Positions 26,064-36,595 of a stretch of DNA of 64,000 nucleotides are shown here, one piece after another. The DNA is taken from contig JAHBWI010000003.1 of assembly GCA_019637075.1 (NCBI GenBank), positions 434,001 to 498,000 of the forward strand. The letters are read 5' to 3'. The position numbers and the translations under genes were made by a program. The stretch is from Nitrospiraceae bacterium (GTDB lineage Bacteria; Nitrospirota; Nitrospiria; Nitrospirales; Nitrospiraceae). The first letter of the stretch is position 1, and the number at the start of each line of letters is the position of its first letter. The notes below the pieces were generated by a model, which worked only from the letters and a program-made list of their open reading frames with translations, was not told the DNA's origin and made no database searches.

Positions 26064-29000
26064 GCCGATCCTCCTTTGGAGATCTCATTGCGGAATGCCG
26101 TGCATACGAAGGCATACTCGGTCTGTAGTTGCTCAAAGATCCGGTCTGCGTCGATCAGATTCTGTTGGATCCCGAGCGCTTCCAACTCCTTGCATCGAGC
26201 CGCCACCGCGATGGCTCCTAACTGGGCGCTGCTGGACTTCAGCCGGTGGGCAATCGCCTGTAAGGCAGCCGGATCATGAGCGCGAATTGCGTCCCGGAGG
26301 GCATCGACGCTTTCTCGAGAACTGTCGAGATACTTACGCAGGACTGACGCGAGCACGTTCGGTCGGCTCGGGCGTTGCAGGGCCCTGATACTGTCCAATG
26401 CCTTGAGGTCAAGCGACGGACTCGTCGTGTCGGCCGCTGCCGGCTGGTCCTGCGGCGTCGTTGTGTCCGACGGAGACGAAGCCGTACTTGGAACGGAAGT
26501 GGGCGGGCTTGCCGAAAGCCATTTCGTCAGCACATCGCGAAGCTGTATCTGAGAGAAGGGCTTCGTGAGGTAATCATCCATTCCCGAGGCCAGGCATTGT
26601 TCACGATCCCCCTGCATGGCGTGGGCCGTCAAGGCTACGATCGGAATGTGGCGCCGCCCCGACGCGTTCATTTGACGGCGGATCTCACTGGTGGCAGTCA
26701 ATCCGTCCATTTCCGGCATTTGACAGTCCATGAGTACGAGGTTGATGTGGCCGTCCGGCGCAGACATCAAGGCACGAACCGCCTGGCCGCCGTTTTCGAC
26801 CGTCTGCACCTCATACCCGAGCAACTCCAGCATCCCGCATGCGACCTCCCGATTCACGGAATTGTCCTCTGCCAGGAGAATCCTCATCCGGACCGGCGCG
26901 GGGCCGAGAGTTGCCGGTTGAGATGGCAAAGCTGCCGGCTCCGTAATCTCAGGGAAGTGCATGTCTCGGCCGATGCCTTTCAGGCCCTTGTGAGCCGCCG
27001 TGCCGGGCAGTTGGCGCCCCAAACGAGCGGTGAAGCGGAACGTGGACCCTGCTCCCACGGTGCTGTCGATGGTGATGGATCCGCCCATCAACCCCGCCAA
27101 TTGTTTGGCGATTGAGAGGCCCAACCCTGTGCCGCCGTAACGGCGAGTGGTTGAGCCGTCTGCCTGTGAAAAGGCTTCAAAGATTCGTTCCTGGGCCTCA
27201 CCTGAGATGCCGATACCCGTATCGGATACGGAAATGCTGATCACCGCGTCGGAATCGCTTGCCGACAGAAGTGCCGCAGAGACGGAAACACGGCCTTGAT
27301 CGGTGAACTTGATGGCGTTGCTGAGCAGATTCATGACGATCTGACGGAATCGAACGGGATCGCCTCTCAGGAATAGCGGGACCTCCGGTGCGATCTGTTG
27401 GGTGAGCTGCAACCCCTTGCGCCGGGCCGGTTCCGAGAACAGTTCCACGGACTCTCCCAAAACTTGGGAGAGATCGAAGTCGACGACTTCCAGGTCGAGT
27501 TTGCCCGCCTCGATTTTTGAGAAATCCAGTATGTCGTTGATGATGGCCAGTAGAGTGCGTCCCGAGCGATGCACCGTCGAGACCAAGTGTCGTTGCTTCT
27601 CCGTCAAGTCCGTGTTCAGGAGTAGTTCCGCTGTTCCCAGGACGCCGTTCATCGGGGTCCGGATTTCATGGCTCATGTTGGCCAAGAACTCGCTCTTGGC
27701 TTTACTGGCCGCCTCGGCCACTTCCTTGGCGGTTCGCAGCTCTCCCTCGACCTGTTTGCGATTGGTGATGTCGCGGACGACGGCCTGAAGCACCGGTTTG
27801 CCGTTCAGTTGCATCGCGGTCAACAGGACGTCGGCTGGAAACGTCGCTCCATTGTCTGCGCGTTTATGGACCCATTCGAAACGGGCCGTACTCTGTTGCA
27901 TGGCCGTGGTGATATGCCGATTGGCCAGGGTCAAGGAGTCTGTCCCGCATGGCTGGTACGGGGGGGACAGGTCGGCAGGATGCTTGGAGCAAAATTCCTC
28001 ACGGCTGGCACATCCGAAGGCGGCAACAGTGGCCGGATTGCAGTCGAAGAATCCATACTCATCCAGTAGCATGACGGAATCGCTGCTGGAGTCGTAGAGC
28101 GTGCGAAACTTGGTCTCGGAATGGCGTAGCGATTCCTCCGCCTGTTTCCGTTCTGTAATGTCTGAGACGAAGGCCGTGAAGGTGTAGGCATTTTCGAGAC
28201 GGAGCGGGGTAATGGCCAACTCGATAGGGAATTCGGTTCCATCGCGCCGGCAAGCGCTCAACTCGACGCGCCGATTGAGCACGGGACCTTCCCCCGTGCG
28301 AAGAAAGTGCTCCAGTCCTTGCCGGTGGGCTGCGCGGTGTTGGGGGGGGATGATCGTCTCATCCATTTTGCGGCCGAGGACCTCTCGCCGTGCCCAGCCG
28401 AACACCTGTTCCGCCTGCGTGTTCCAGTCGATGATCGTGCCCTTGTCGTCCATGCCGATGACGGCGTCCAGGGCCGTGTCGATGATGAGCCGTGTTCGCC
28501 CCTCGCTCTTGCGGAGCGCCCGTTCGGCATGCAACCGGTCTGCGGCCTCGAGTGCCAGGGAAATCAGGTTGGCGATGGCATTGCCGAATTGCTGTTCCTC
28601 GAGCGTCCAGGTGCGTGTCGGCCCGATGTGCTCGGTACGCAGGACCCCGACCAGCTTTCCCTTGAAGCGCAAGGGGATGTCGAGCATGGACGTGATGTCC
28701 AGCGGAACCAAATAGTTGGGGGCGAATTCCGCGGTGCGCGAATCAGTCTGGGCATCCGCGGCGTCGATAATGCATTCGGCCGTAAGCTCTTTGAAGTAGT
28801 TCGGGTAGTCTGTCGCTTGAAGTTCGGCCCCGGCTGAGTGTCTGTCGTTCGTCCTCTGGTAGAGGCTTCGGCATTGGATCGCTTGCTGATTCTCATTCAA
28901 GAACCACACGCTGACCCGCTCGACGCCGAGGGTCGTGGCGGTACCCTTCGTGATCTCGCGCAAGGCCGGTTCGAGTATGCCGCTCTGAATGATCGTGCTT

Positions 29001-29668
29001 CTGGTGAGTTCGAGCAGCGTCTGCTGCTGCCGCCGTAACTGGTTCTCCGTATGGCGACGGGCGGATTCGGCCTGTTTGCGATCCGTGACGTCACGAAACA
29101 CCAATACGGCGCCGGCGGTCTTTCCATCGCGTACGATGGGAGCGAGGACATAGGAGACGGGAAAAGTCAGACCGGGGGAGGTGGACAGGATCGCATCGTC
29201 GTTGCGGACGACGCTTCCCTGACCGACTTCATCGAGCAGCAGTTGGGTGAAGATCGATTCCTCGGTGCGCTTGCCCGACGACAGGGAGACGACATCCTGC
29301 AACGGGCGTCCGACGGCCTCATCTTCTCGGAGATGCCAGAGGCGTTGTCCTTCGGGATTCAGTAGCAAGATACGCCAGTTCGGGTCGACGACGCAGAGCC
29401 CGTCGCCGATCGAGCTGATGACAGTGCGCAGACGGTCCCGCTCTTCAGTCAGTTGACTCTCGGAGGTTCGCCGCAGCTGTTCGTTGAGATCCAGCATTTC
29501 CTTTGAGGAGAGGGAGATCGATCGCTCCAAGAGCGCGTGGCCCTGGTCGGACTCTATATAGGATTGGCTGACCCGTTCCAGCAGCTTGTGCCAGGTCTCG
29601 AGTGAGTCCGGCAATGCGGATGCGTCGAGCCCGATCCGCTTCAATTGTCTGGCAAGCAGGGAATGCAT
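26060..29668 (-). CDS. Large soluble hybrid histidine kinase with PAS, GAF, PAS, PAS, REC and Hpt domains
   Basis: This 1202-residue protein has no membrane segments. Visible modules are an N-terminal helical region (1-75), PAS (about 80-195), GAF (about 215-375), PAS (385-505), PAS (515-635), HisKA with His667 ([15 protein letters not shown]), HATPase (about 765-885), a receiver with [10 protein letters not shown], and a C-terminal Hpt with [13 protein letters not shown]. It can therefore carry a full His-Asp-His relay in one chain. The PAS and GAF modules would sense cytoplasmic small molecules or redox state. It starts five bases after the FIST gene stop and overlaps the next kinase gene, so the three form one unit. 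Confidence 0.93.
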   Translation of the reverse strand: MHSLLARQLKRIGLDASALPDSLETWHKLLERVSQSYIESDQGHALLERSISLSSKEMLDLNEQLRRTSESQLTEERDRLRTVISSIGDGLCVVDPNWRILLLNPEGQRLWHLREDEAVGRPLQDVVSLSSGKRTEESIFTQLLLDEVGQGSVVRNDDAILSTSPGLTFPVSYVLAPIVRDGKTAGAVLVFRDVTDRKQAESARRHTENQLRRQQQTLLELTRSTIIQSGILEPALREITKGTATTLGVERVSVWFLNENQQAIQCRSLYQRTNDRHSAGAELQATDYPNYFKELTAECIIDAADAQTDSRTAEFAPNYLVPLDITSMLDIPLRFKGKLVGVLRTEHIGPTRTWTLEEQQFGNAIANLISLALEAADRLHAERALRKSEGRTRLIIDTALDAVIGMDDKGTIIDWNTQAEQVFGWARREVLGRKMDETIIPPQHRAAHRQGLEHFLRTGEGPVLNRRVELSACRRDGTEFPIELAITPLRLENAYTFTAFVSDITERKQAEESLRHSETKFRTLYDSSSDSVMLLDEYGFFDCNPATVAAFGCASREEFCSKHPADLSPPYQPCGTDSLTLANRHITTAMQQSTARFEWVHKRADNGATFPADVLLTAMQLNGKPVLQAVVRDITNRKQVEGELRTAKEVAEAASKAKSEFLANMSHEIRTPMNGVLGTAELLLNTDLTEKQRHLVSTVHRSGRTLLAIINDILDFSKIEAGKLDLEVVDFDLSQVLGESVELFSEPARRKGLQLTQQIAPEVPLFLRGDPVRFRQIVMNLLSNAIKFTDQGRVSVSAALLSASDSDAVISISVSDTGIGISGEAQERIFEAFSQADGSTTRRYGGTGLGLSIAKQLAGLMGGSITIDSTVGAGSTFRFTARLGRQLPGTAAHKGLKGIGRDMHFPEITEPAALPSQPATLGPAPVRMRILLAEDNSVNREVACGMLELLGYEVQTVENGGQAVRALMSAPDGHINLVLMDCQMPEMDGLTATSEIRRQMNASGRRHIPIVALTAHAMQGDREQCLASGMDDYLTKPFSQIQLRDVLTKWLSASPPTSVPSTASSPSDTTTPQDQPAAADTTSPSLDLKALDSIRALQRPSRPNVLASVLRKYLDSSRESVDALRDAIRAHDPAALQAIAHRLKSSSAQLGAIAVAARCKELEALGIQQNLIDADRIFEQLQTEYAFVCTAFRNEISKGGSA

Positions 29669-29673
29669 GAGTG

Positions 29674-30822
29674 CTAGATTTCCGTAATCGTCGTCAGCGT
29701 CATAGTCTGGTTATGGAGGTCGCACACTCCGCTGGCATAGGGAGAGATCTCGCCGTAGGAGTAGAAGCCTACCTGCGCACTCTGCTTCGGCAACAACTCC
29801 AGCGTGGCCTCGGTTTCTTCTTCGGTGCGTTCTCCCAGCACTAGGCGCCGGCCGACGCAGCTGATGGCAATCGATAGCGTTGGGTTCGGCGATTGCCCCC
29901 CGGCATGGCCATTGACGGTGAGCGATGCCGCCTCCGAGGCGCCTTGAATCAGTCGGTCGAAGTTCGCCCGCATCAATTGGGCTAACGAGCCTTGAGGAAT
30001 ATCGCCGGCAAAGGTCATCGATTGCTTGGCTTCGTCCACAGCCAAGATGGTACGCACCAGGACCTTGGCATCGGCGTTGCTCGCACGAAGAGCCAAGGGA
30101 AACAGGAGGGCCGTCGCAGGAAGGCCGGCAGACCGATCGCCGAGATATTCCTTGTACAGCTGGAGTGCGGGGCGATTGTCCAATTCATAGAGCACATTCC
30201 CTTCGGACCTGGTGACGAGCCGCTCTGGGCCGAACTTATCCCAGCCGCCTTTCGACCCGTGGCCGATTCGAACACGGTCGCCATAGAATCCGATGGCCGT
30301 GACATAGCCGCTTTGTAGAGTGCGGTCTTTGATGACCCACGTCCGTTTGAAGCGCGGTCCGTCGCCGGCCAGGCCGCCCGTGATAATGACGTCCCCTTTG
30401 AGAACATCGTTGAGGCCCTTGACCAGATCGCTGCCATTGACGCTGAGTCCGTCCGAGAGCACGAACAGACCTTTGAGGGAAGGCTGGTGCAGCGCCTTCG
30501 CGATCGAGACACCTGCCGCATAGGAATCCGCCGGAGTGCTGACGGCGGCGTATGCGGTTTTGAGGCTGGTGTGGTCGAATCGCAACGCCGCAAGGACCAG
30601 TGTATCGTCCGTGATCTCACTTCCTTGGATTTCTCCCGCCGTCGAGCAACCGATTGTGGCGCTGGTCGGGCAGGCAGCGAGGAGCCGCTGCATCACCGCA
30701 GGGTTATCCAAGAGGCTTGACGGCCCAAAGAGGACCACGAGAGTCTTGGGCGAATCGAGCTCGGTCAGCGAGGCAGGGATCTCGTTCGCAGAGGACGTTA
30801 GGCGAAGGCTGGTGAGCATCAT
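29674..30822 (-). CDS. FIST-domain sensory protein
   Basis: The 382-residue protein has the FIST N domain ([46 protein letters not shown]) and the FIST C domain ([38 protein letters not shown]...[11 protein letters not shown]). FIST domains are input modules proposed to bind small ligands such as amino acids, often paired with signalling proteins. A clear AAGGAG lies before ATG 30822. It stands between two histidine kinase genes in one operon, so it probably modulates the downstream hybrid kinase. Confidence 0.93.
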   Translation of the reverse strand: MMLTSLRLTSSANEIPASLTELDSPKTLVVLFGPSSLLDNPAVMQRLLAACPTSATIGCSTAGEIQGSEITDDTLVLAALRFDHTSLKTAYAAVSTPADSYAAGVSIAKALHQPSLKGLFVLSDGLSVNGSDLVKGLNDVLKGDVIITGGLAGDGPRFKRTWVIKDRTLQSGYVTAIGFYGDRVRIGHGSKGGWDKFGPERLVTRSEGNVLYELDNRPALQLYKEYLGDRSAGLPATALLFPLALRASNADAKVLVRTILAVDEAKQSMTFAGDIPQGSLAQLMRANFDRLIQGASEAASLTVNGHAGGQSPNPTLSIAISCVGRRLVLGERTEEETEATLELLPKQSAQVGFYSYGEISPYASGVCDLHNQTMTLTTITEI

Positions 30823-30848
30823 GGTGACTCCTTATTCTGGTACGTGCG

Positions 30849-32597
30849 TCATGCGGCGGGTTGAATGCGATGTGGTTCTGAACCCGAATTGCCGACCGGC
30901 GTCCCATCTAGTGCCGCGGTTCTGCAACGGGCGGTATCAATAGGCATCGTGAATCGAAAGGCGGTCCCTATTCCGGGTGTGCTCTCGAGTTCCACGTGGC
31001 CCCCCATCAGCTCGACCAGTTGTTTCACGATCGCGAGTCCCAACCCCGTACCGCCGTACTTCCTGGTCGTAGAGCCGTCTGCCTGCGAGAAGGAATCGAA
31101 GATCTTCGCCTGTGATTCCAGGGGAATGCCGATCCCGGTATCCCTGACTTCTGCCACAATGCGGTCTCGTCGCACCGCATGAAGCGTCACGGTGACGGAA
31201 ACGCCGCCGCGTTCGGTGAATTTGAGCGCATTGCCCATGAGATTCGTGACAATCTGTCGGAACCGGTAAGGATCTCCCTGACAAAGGGCGGGCACGTTCT
31301 CCGCCACAGTGGCACTCAATGCCAGGCCCCGCTTGGCGGCTTGTTCCCGGTACAGTTCGAGGGTTTCGGCGACCACGTCACGAAGGTTGTAGGGAATATG
31401 TTCCAGGTCCATCCGGCCGGCTTCGATCTTTGAAAAGTCGAGGATGTCGTTGATGATGTGCAGCAAGTTCTTGCCGGACTGATGGACCGTCTCAGCATAA
31501 CGACGTTGCTTGCCTTCGAGTTGCGTAGCCAGGAGGAGCTCGGTCATGCCGAGCACCGCATTCATGGGAGTACGAATCTCGTGGCTCATATTAGCTAGGA
31601 AATGTGATTTGGCAACATTGGCTGACTCTGCGGCGCTCTTGGCCTGACAAAGTGCGGCTTCCTGTTCTTTCCTTGCGGAGATGTCCTGGATGAAGACCGT
31701 GAAGTGTTGCGTCCCTCCGATGGCGAGACAACTCATTGCGATTTCAACCGGAAATGTTTGCCCCGACGAGCTGCGGCCGACCATCTCCACCCGACGGTTG
31801 AGAATCGCTCCCGGCAAAGGTTTGGGAAGGGAGAGGGGTGGTGTCGGCTCATCCTGAGAGGGGGCTGCGAGTAGGTAGGTTGTGAGTGACCTGCCGATCG
31901 TCTCCCCCCTGGAGATTTCGAACATGAGTTCAGCTTGCGCGTTCCAGCCTGTGATGGTTCCGGTGGCATCGGTCGTGACGACGGCGTCGAGGGCCGTTTC
32001 AATGACCATCCTTGTGCGGGCTTCGCTCTCCATCGCCTCGATTTGGGCCACCTCGTTGATGCGCCAAAAGTAAAGCAGTGCGGCGGATTCGGCCAAGATG
32101 AAAGCCCCATGCACCAACGCCCAGGTCCAGGGCTGCGTCTGCGCAGCATGGTGGTTGTAGACCAGCGTTGGGAAATACGTGCCTATCAGGCCATGGTCGA
32201 CGACGACGTAGATGAGCCCGACCAGAAACGGAATCCAGTCTTGGTACAGCACGATCAGGGGCATCATCACAAAGAAGTGAAAATGTAATTCGATATAACC
32301 GCCGGAGAAATGAACCAGAATGGCCGAGGCCGTCATCAAGCCACAGGTGGCAATCGCGGACTGCACTCGTCGAGGAACAATCGGAAGCTGAGCAGCGGTG
32401 GCCAAGCCGGCGAGCAGCCCCCCTACCCCCAAACAGGTGACGGTTTCGACCCCCAGGTAGAGTCCAAACGCTGCCACGCCAAGAGCATGGCACCAGAGGA
32501 TCAGGAGGATGCCGCGATGCCGGTTCCTCCAGGTCGGCTGCTTGAGGGAACCGCCCCTCGGGAGGCCTGAGAGAATCTCCTGCAACAGAGAAGTCAT
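30849..32597 (-). CDS. Membrane histidine kinase with His-rich multi-span sensor and PAS domain
   Basis: From ATG 32597 the protein has 582 residues. About six hydrophobic spans fill residues 28-180 and hold an unusual His-rich stretch, VHFSGGYIELHFHFFVMMPL, followed by YQDWIPFLVGLIYVVVDHG. A PAS domain (about 195-325, VTTDATGTITGWNAQAE), HisKA ([13 protein letters not shown]) and HATPase ([13 protein letters not shown]) follow. No receiver or Hpt is present. A TTG start at 32651 is possible. The conserved-looking His residues at the membrane face could bind a metal or haem, which is inference. It is first in a four-gene signalling operon. Confidence 0.9.
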   Translation of the reverse strand: MTSLLQEILSGLPRGGSLKQPTWRNRHRGILLILWCHALGVAAFGLYLGVETVTCLGVGGLLAGLATAAQLPIVPRRVQSAIATCGLMTASAILVHFSGGYIELHFHFFVMMPLIVLYQDWIPFLVGLIYVVVDHGLIGTYFPTLVYNHHAAQTQPWTWALVHGAFILAESAALLYFWRINEVAQIEAMESEARTRMVIETALDAVVTTDATGTITGWNAQAELMFEISRGETIGRSLTTYLLAAPSQDEPTPPLSLPKPLPGAILNRRVEMVGRSSSGQTFPVEIAMSCLAIGGTQHFTVFIQDISARKEQEAALCQAKSAAESANVAKSHFLANMSHEIRTPMNAVLGMTELLLATQLEGKQRRYAETVHQSGKNLLHIINDILDFSKIEAGRMDLEHIPYNLRDVVAETLELYREQAAKRGLALSATVAENVPALCQGDPYRFRQIVTNLMGNALKFTERGGVSVTVTLHAVRRDRIVAEVRDTGIGIPLESQAKIFDSFSQADGSTTRKYGGTGLGLAIVKQLVELMGGHVELESTPGIGTAFRFTMPIDTARCRTAALDGTPVGNSGSEPHRIQPAA

Positions 32598-32615
32598 AAT
32601 TATCAATGGCTTAAA

Positions 32616-32676
32616 CTGCGTTGGCCGTAACGACGCAGAAAAGGGATACAACCTGCTTGGCCGTTATCGGCAGAAA
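32616..32676 (-). repeat. Two tandem stem-loop repeats upstream of the membrane kinase gene
   Basis: TTGGCCGTAACGACGCAGAAA (32621-32641, shown here minus its final base as 20 of 21) recurs as TTGGCCGTTATCGGCAGAAA at 32657-32676, exactly 36 bases along. Each copy is enclosed by short arms (CTGCGT/ACGCAG and CTGC/GCAG), so each can fold. They lie just upstream of the kinase start, either as paired operators or as RNA hairpins in the leader. Confidence 0.55.
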
Positions 32677-32786
32677 TCTAGAGGAACTGAAGGGTAGGGA
32701 ACGGATGAAAAGACTAGGGATTTCTGTCGCTTGTGCAGGCTGCTCGGCAGTCGGATGGAGGGGGAGGTGAGTGAGATCGCCGGCGC

Positions 32787-33482
32787 TCAGTGGTGGTGAT
32801 GCTGACACTCCGGCCCATGGACATGAGGCTCGGGCTGCCGCGGGGTTAACTCGCCGGGTAGGACAATACGCCCTTCCCGGTGCTGTTCTGCCAGGTGTGC
32901 TGCGATATCCGGGTGGAAAGTCTTGACGTAGCCGATCATGCCGTTGAGAAAACGACGAGACTGGAATTCTTGCCCGGAGAATTCGGTAATACAGGTCAAT
33001 GCTCGGTCGAGTACCTCCGGCGCACTGCTGCTATCAGCGATCTGTTGGGGCTGTTGTTTGGCAAAGGTGTCGTATTCCTTCTTCAGGCGCTCCGCAAACA
33101 CCGGCATCGGGGCCGCGGGAACATGCAGCGGACTCAAGGTCCGTCGAAGAGCCTGAATCGCAGCGATGACCTCTGCATCTTGCCCATCGCGTCGATCGTG
33201 GAAATAGCCGAACGTGACCACCTCGATCAGGTTGAAGAGCGCGGCCGCTTTCTCCCCGCCCAGTTCCCCGAGTTGACGATATAAGTCCCGCCTGACCGGC
33301 CCAAACTGCTCCGCCAAGCGTTTTTGCTGGTAGTCGCTTCCGCTGTCGAGATAGGCGCAGTCCGGAGGGCAGGAGATGCGCGCGAGCCGGTGTTCGCCGC
33401 AACATTGGCTGCAGATCAATCCGTTCAACGCCGGGCAGCTTCGTTTTCCTTTACGTTGATGGCAATAAAGGCATCGGCTCAT
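32787..33482 (-). CDS. Cys-rich N-terminus and His-rich C-terminus protein, probable metal binder
   Basis: The 231-residue protein begins with a dense Cys cluster (RCLYCHQRK, CPALNGLICSQCCGEHR, SCPPDCAYL), typical of treble-clef or zinc-ribbon folds. A helical middle follows, and the protein ends PHVHGPECQHHHH. The tail resembles metal-storage or delivery tails, the head a zinc finger. No enzyme motif is seen. Its ATG overlaps the stop of the beta-propeller gene (ATGA), so the two are translationally coupled. I do not recognise the family. Confidence 0.8.
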   Translation of the reverse strand: MSRCLYCHQRKGKRSCPALNGLICSQCCGEHRLARISCPPDCAYLDSGSDYQQKRLAEQFGPVRRDLYRQLGELGGEKAAALFNLIEVVTFGYFHDRRDGQDAEVIAAIQALRRTLSPLHVPAAPMPVFAERLKKEYDTFAKQQPQQIADSSSAPEVLDRALTCITEFSGQEFQSRRFLNGMIGYVKTFHPDIAAHLAEQHREGRIVLPGELTPRQPEPHVHGPECQHHHH

Positions 33483-34507
33483 TTGCGGGGAGTTCCTTCC
33501 TGTGTGCCCTTGGGCGGCTCGACGAATCCGTAATCGGCCAGGGTGCGCTTCTTCTTGTCGCCGGTGGAGACGGTCGGGGCTTCCAACCCGTTCACCTCCG
33601 CTGCGTTCGCATACTGGTAGGGAACCAAAATCAGATGATTCAGGCGGTCGATCCCGACATCGCTCGGAGAAGGAAGGTATTCGGCGATGACCTGGAATTT
33701 CTTATTCGGGGTCATGCGCCAAATTTTCCCTTTGGTGGTGTCGGCCACGTACATATTGCCCCACCGGTCGAAGTCGACGCCGCCCAAATTCTGAAAACGG
33801 GCAGTGAAGAATCCATTGGAAACCAGTTCCGTCAGGACGCCGTCCGGGGTGATTTCGAAAATCTTCCCGCTGTCCCAGCTCACAACCAGGATATTGCCGG
33901 TCTTTGGGTGCACGGCAACTCCGGAGGGGCCGGCCAGCGCCTTATCCACGATGAACGGCGTAAGTTTCAACGTCGGCGTGGTGTCTACCCGATAGATCGC
34001 GTTGGCATCCTGATCGGCCACGTATAAACGGCCTTGCCCATCGGCGGCGATGCCGACCGGCATGGAGGGGGAAGCTCCTGAGCCGGCTGTGCCAGGTAGC
34101 GCGACGGAGCCCAACGGTTTGCCCGTGGCCTTGTCGAAACTGCGCACCGCATCAAGATCCGCCACATATAAAACCGGTCCGATGATGGCCATGCCCTTCG
34201 GTGCATGGAGCGTTACGGGGCCCTGGCCTCCGGCAACGAATTTGAAGGCGACGATCTCGCCGTCTCCGCTGAGCTTGGTAATGAAGCCGTTGTTGTCTCG
34301 ATCTCGGCCGTCGCCGTTGACGTTGGAGATGTAATAGGTGTTGGAGCCAGGGTCCGCCAGAAAGCTGTGTGGACCTTCGAGCCCGGCCACCTGGAGCGCC
34401 CGAGCCGTTTCGGCCTCGAAAGTCAGCAAGGCGGCGGCAAAGACGAACAAAAACCGCTTGCGATATCGCAAGTGGAAGGAGGCGATCGGCCCGAGCGTGG
34501 AATTCAT
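33479..34507 (-). CDS. Exported NHL/SMP-30-like beta-propeller protein
   Basis: The product has about 342 residues from ATG 34507, with a signal peptide (RYRKRFLFVFAAALLTFEAETARA); other starts at 34543 and 34552 add a His-rich lead. Repeats such as GPSGVAVHPKTGNILVVSWDSGKIFEITPDG, GRLYVADQDANAIYRVD and GNMYVADTTKGKIWRM define a six-bladed NHL-type propeller. Such proteins may be lactonases or binding scaffolds; no catalytic metal set can be assigned by eye. The gene is divergent from folD and coupled to a Cys/His-rich protein. Confidence 0.8.
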   Translation of the reverse strand: MNSTLGPIASFHLRYRKRFLFVFAAALLTFEAETARALQVAGLEGPHSFLADPGSNTYYISNVNGDGRDRDNNGFITKLSGDGEIVAFKFVAGGQGPVTLHAPKGMAIIGPVLYVADLDAVRSFDKATGKPLGSVALPGTAGSGASPSMPVGIAADGQGRLYVADQDANAIYRVDTTPTLKLTPFIVDKALAGPSGVAVHPKTGNILVVSWDSGKIFEITPDGVLTELVSNGFFTARFQNLGGVDFDRWGNMYVADTTKGKIWRMTPNKKFQVIAEYLPSPSDVGIDRLNHLILVPYQYANAAEVNGLEAPTVSTGDKKKRTLADYGFVEPPKGTQEGTPRK

Positions 34508-34613
34508 GCGTGCGGTGACGGCGCGGAAATGACGATGGTGCATCGTAGCCAACGGTTCGAGAATCTGTCAAGGAAACCGGAGGCTTGACCTGCTCCTCGC
34601 AGCGGCCTGGACG

Positions 34614-34643
34614 TTGACTTGATGAAAAAGTGCCTGGTAAGGT
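34614..34643 (+). promoter_or_regulatory. Probable folD promoter
   Basis: TTGACT (34614-34619), an 18-base spacer and TAAGGT (34638-34643) preceded by TGg form an extended -10 promoter like those before rpsF and the oxidoreductase operon. The leader to the folD GTG at 34684 is about 35 bases. Confidence 0.45.
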
Positions 34644-34683
34644 GCGCTCAATTTTTCGCTGAACGAATGCCAGGGAGGATATT

Positions 34684-35544
34684 GTGGCTGCACGAATCAT
34701 CGACGGAAAAGCATTGGCACAACAAGTCCGCGAGCGGCTGGCGGTAGAGTCCGCGGCGGTCTTCGCAAAAACAGGGGTCAAACCGGGACTGGCGACCATC
34801 TTGGTAGGGGACGACCCTGCGTCGCACGTCTATGTGAGAAATAAACAAAAGGCCTGCGAAATGGCGGGTATTCATGTGGACGATCACAAGCTGCCGGCCG
34901 GTACGACGCAGGCCGAGCTGTTGGCGTTGATCGAAAAGAAGAATGCCGATCCCAAAATTCACGGCATCCTGGTGCAGTTGCCGTTGCCCAAGCATATTGA
35001 GAGCCGTGTCATCTTGGAGGCTGTGTCGCCGAGCAAGGATGCCGACGGGTTTCATCCGTACAACTTCGGTCGGTTGGTCGAGGGCAATCCGGTTTTTGAA
35101 GCTTGCACGCCCAAGGGTGTCATCAAGATGATCGAGTCGGCCGGCGTGTCCATCGAAGGTAAGCGTGCCGTGGTGCTGGGGCGGAGTAATATCGTGGGCA
35201 AGCCGCTGGCGTTGATGCTGCTTCAGCGGAATGCCACGGTGACGATTTGCCATTCGAAGACGAAAGACCTTGCCGCGGTGTGCCGTGAAGCCGAGCTGTT
35301 GCTGGTGGCGATCGGCAAGGCCAAGTTTGTGACTGCCGATATGGTGCGGGAAGGGGCGGTCGTCATCGACGTGGGAACGAACAAGCTGCCTGACGGCAAG
35401 CTGTGCGGCGACGTGGACTATGAGGCGGTCAGCCAGAAGGCCGGCTGGATCAGCCCAGTTCCCGGCGGCGTGGGGCCGATGACGATTGCGATGTTGCTCG
35501 ACAATACCGTGGAATCTGCTAAGAGAATGGCAGGGATGAAATAG
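34684..35544 (+). CDS. folD: Methylenetetrahydrofolate dehydrogenase / methenyl-THF cyclohydrolase
   Basis: The 286-residue bifunctional enzyme interconverts 5,10-methylene-, methenyl- and 10-formyl-THF with NADP. Motifs include VGDDPASHVYVRNKQKACE (with the catalytic Lys in YVRNKQK), GILVQLPLPKH, the NADP loop VVLGRSNIVGKP and the end signature PVPGGVGPMTIAML. Translation starts at GTG 34684, supported by GGGAGG upstream and the conserved start AARIIDGKALA. Together with metF downstream it forms a one-carbon pair. Confidence 0.97.
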   Translation: MAARIIDGKALAQQVRERLAVESAAVFAKTGVKPGLATILVGDDPASHVYVRNKQKACEMAGIHVDDHKLPAGTTQAELLALIEKKNADPKIHGILVQLPLPKHIESRVILEAVSPSKDADGFHPYNFGRLVEGNPVFEACTPKGVIKMIESAGVSIEGKRAVVLGRSNIVGKPLALMLLQRNATVTICHSKTKDLAAVCREAELLLVAIGKAKFVTADMVREGAVVIDVGTNKLPDGKLCGDVDYEAVSQKAGWISPVPGGVGPMTIAMLLDNTVESAKRMAGMK

Positions 35545-35704
35545 AGTCGATCGAGACGCGCCCGTTGCTCGCAGACCGCGCACGATGAAGATGTGCTCGG
35601 TCGATGCGCGCAGCCGGGACATCCCGATCGCTCTGTTTCTAGTGAGGTAAGGTAAGGATGGGCCGGAGGATAGGGGGATCACCAAACATGCAGGGAAAGT
35701 TTAG

Positions 35705-36595
35705 ATGAGTCGGGAGCCGAAGCGATTACGAGAGGTGCTGGCGCAGGGGCAGTTTGCCGTAACGGTGGAATACAACCCCCCCAAAGGCACCAACCTCACC
35801 TCCGTGGTCGAAAGCGCCAAAGGGCTCGTCGGTCGCGTGCACGGTGTCAACGTGACCGATAACACCGCCGCGGTGGTCCGGGCCGGTTCCCTGCCGGTCT
35901 GTCGTGTTCTGTATGAGCTGGGACACGACCCTGTCATGCAGCTGACCTGCAGGGATCGGAACCGCATCGCGATGCAGTCGGATCTCATGGGGGCCCATAT
36001 CCTCGGGATCCGCAACATCCTCTGCTTGACCGGTGACTATCCGACGGTTGGCGATCACAAGGATGCCAAGCCGGTGTATGACCTCGATTCCGTCCAGGTC
36101 ATGCAATTGGTCAGGGGGCTCAATGCCGGGAAAGACTATGCCGGCAACAAGCTGGATGGGGCCACCGACTTTACGATCGGCGGTGCTGTCACGCCTGAGG
36201 CTGATCCGATCGGGCCCATGTTGGTGAAGTTTGAAACCAAAGTGCGGGCGGGGGTGGAATTTTTCCAGACCCAAGCGATCTATAACCCCGACCAGTTCAA
36301 GACTTTCATGCAGGCCGTCCGTCCGTTCAAGGTGAAGGTCCTGGCGGGAATCCTGCTGCTCCGCAATGCCAAAATGGCCGAGTTCATGAATGCCAATATC
36401 CCCGGTGTGGCCGTTCCACAGGACATGATCGACGAATTGCGGGCCGCTGGAGACAAGCGGGCGATCGAGGCAGGGGTCGAAATTGCCGTCCGCACCATCA
36501 AGACGGTGCGACCCTACTGCGACGGGGTGCACATTATGGCGATCAAGGCCACGGAACGCATTCCGGAAATCCTCACCAAAGCGGAGCTGGGCTGA
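35705..36595 (+). CDS. metF: Methylenetetrahydrofolate reductase
   Basis: The 296-residue TIM-barrel flavoprotein contains FAVTVEYNPPKGTN with the catalytic Glu, LTCRDRNRIAMQSDLMGA, LCLTGDYP and EFFQTQAIYNPDQF. It reduces methylene-THF to methyl-THF for methionine synthesis or a methyl branch. It starts 160 bases after folD and its stop shares a base with the panB start (TGATG). A small protein with the MTHFR C-terminal Cys motif is encoded at 52.6 kb and may be its partner. Confidence 0.94.
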   Translation: MSREPKRLREVLAQGQFAVTVEYNPPKGTNLTSVVESAKGLVGRVHGVNVTDNTAAVVRAGSLPVCRVLYELGHDPVMQLTCRDRNRIAMQSDLMGAHILGIRNILCLTGDYPTVGDHKDAKPVYDLDSVQVMQLVRGLNAGKDYAGNKLDGATDFTIGGAVTPEADPIGPMLVKFETKVRAGVEFFQTQAIYNPDQFKTFMQAVRPFKVKVLAGILLLRNAKMAEFMNANIPGVAVPQDMIDELRAAGDKRAIEAGVEIAVRTIKTVRPYCDGVHIMAIKATERIPEILTKAELG

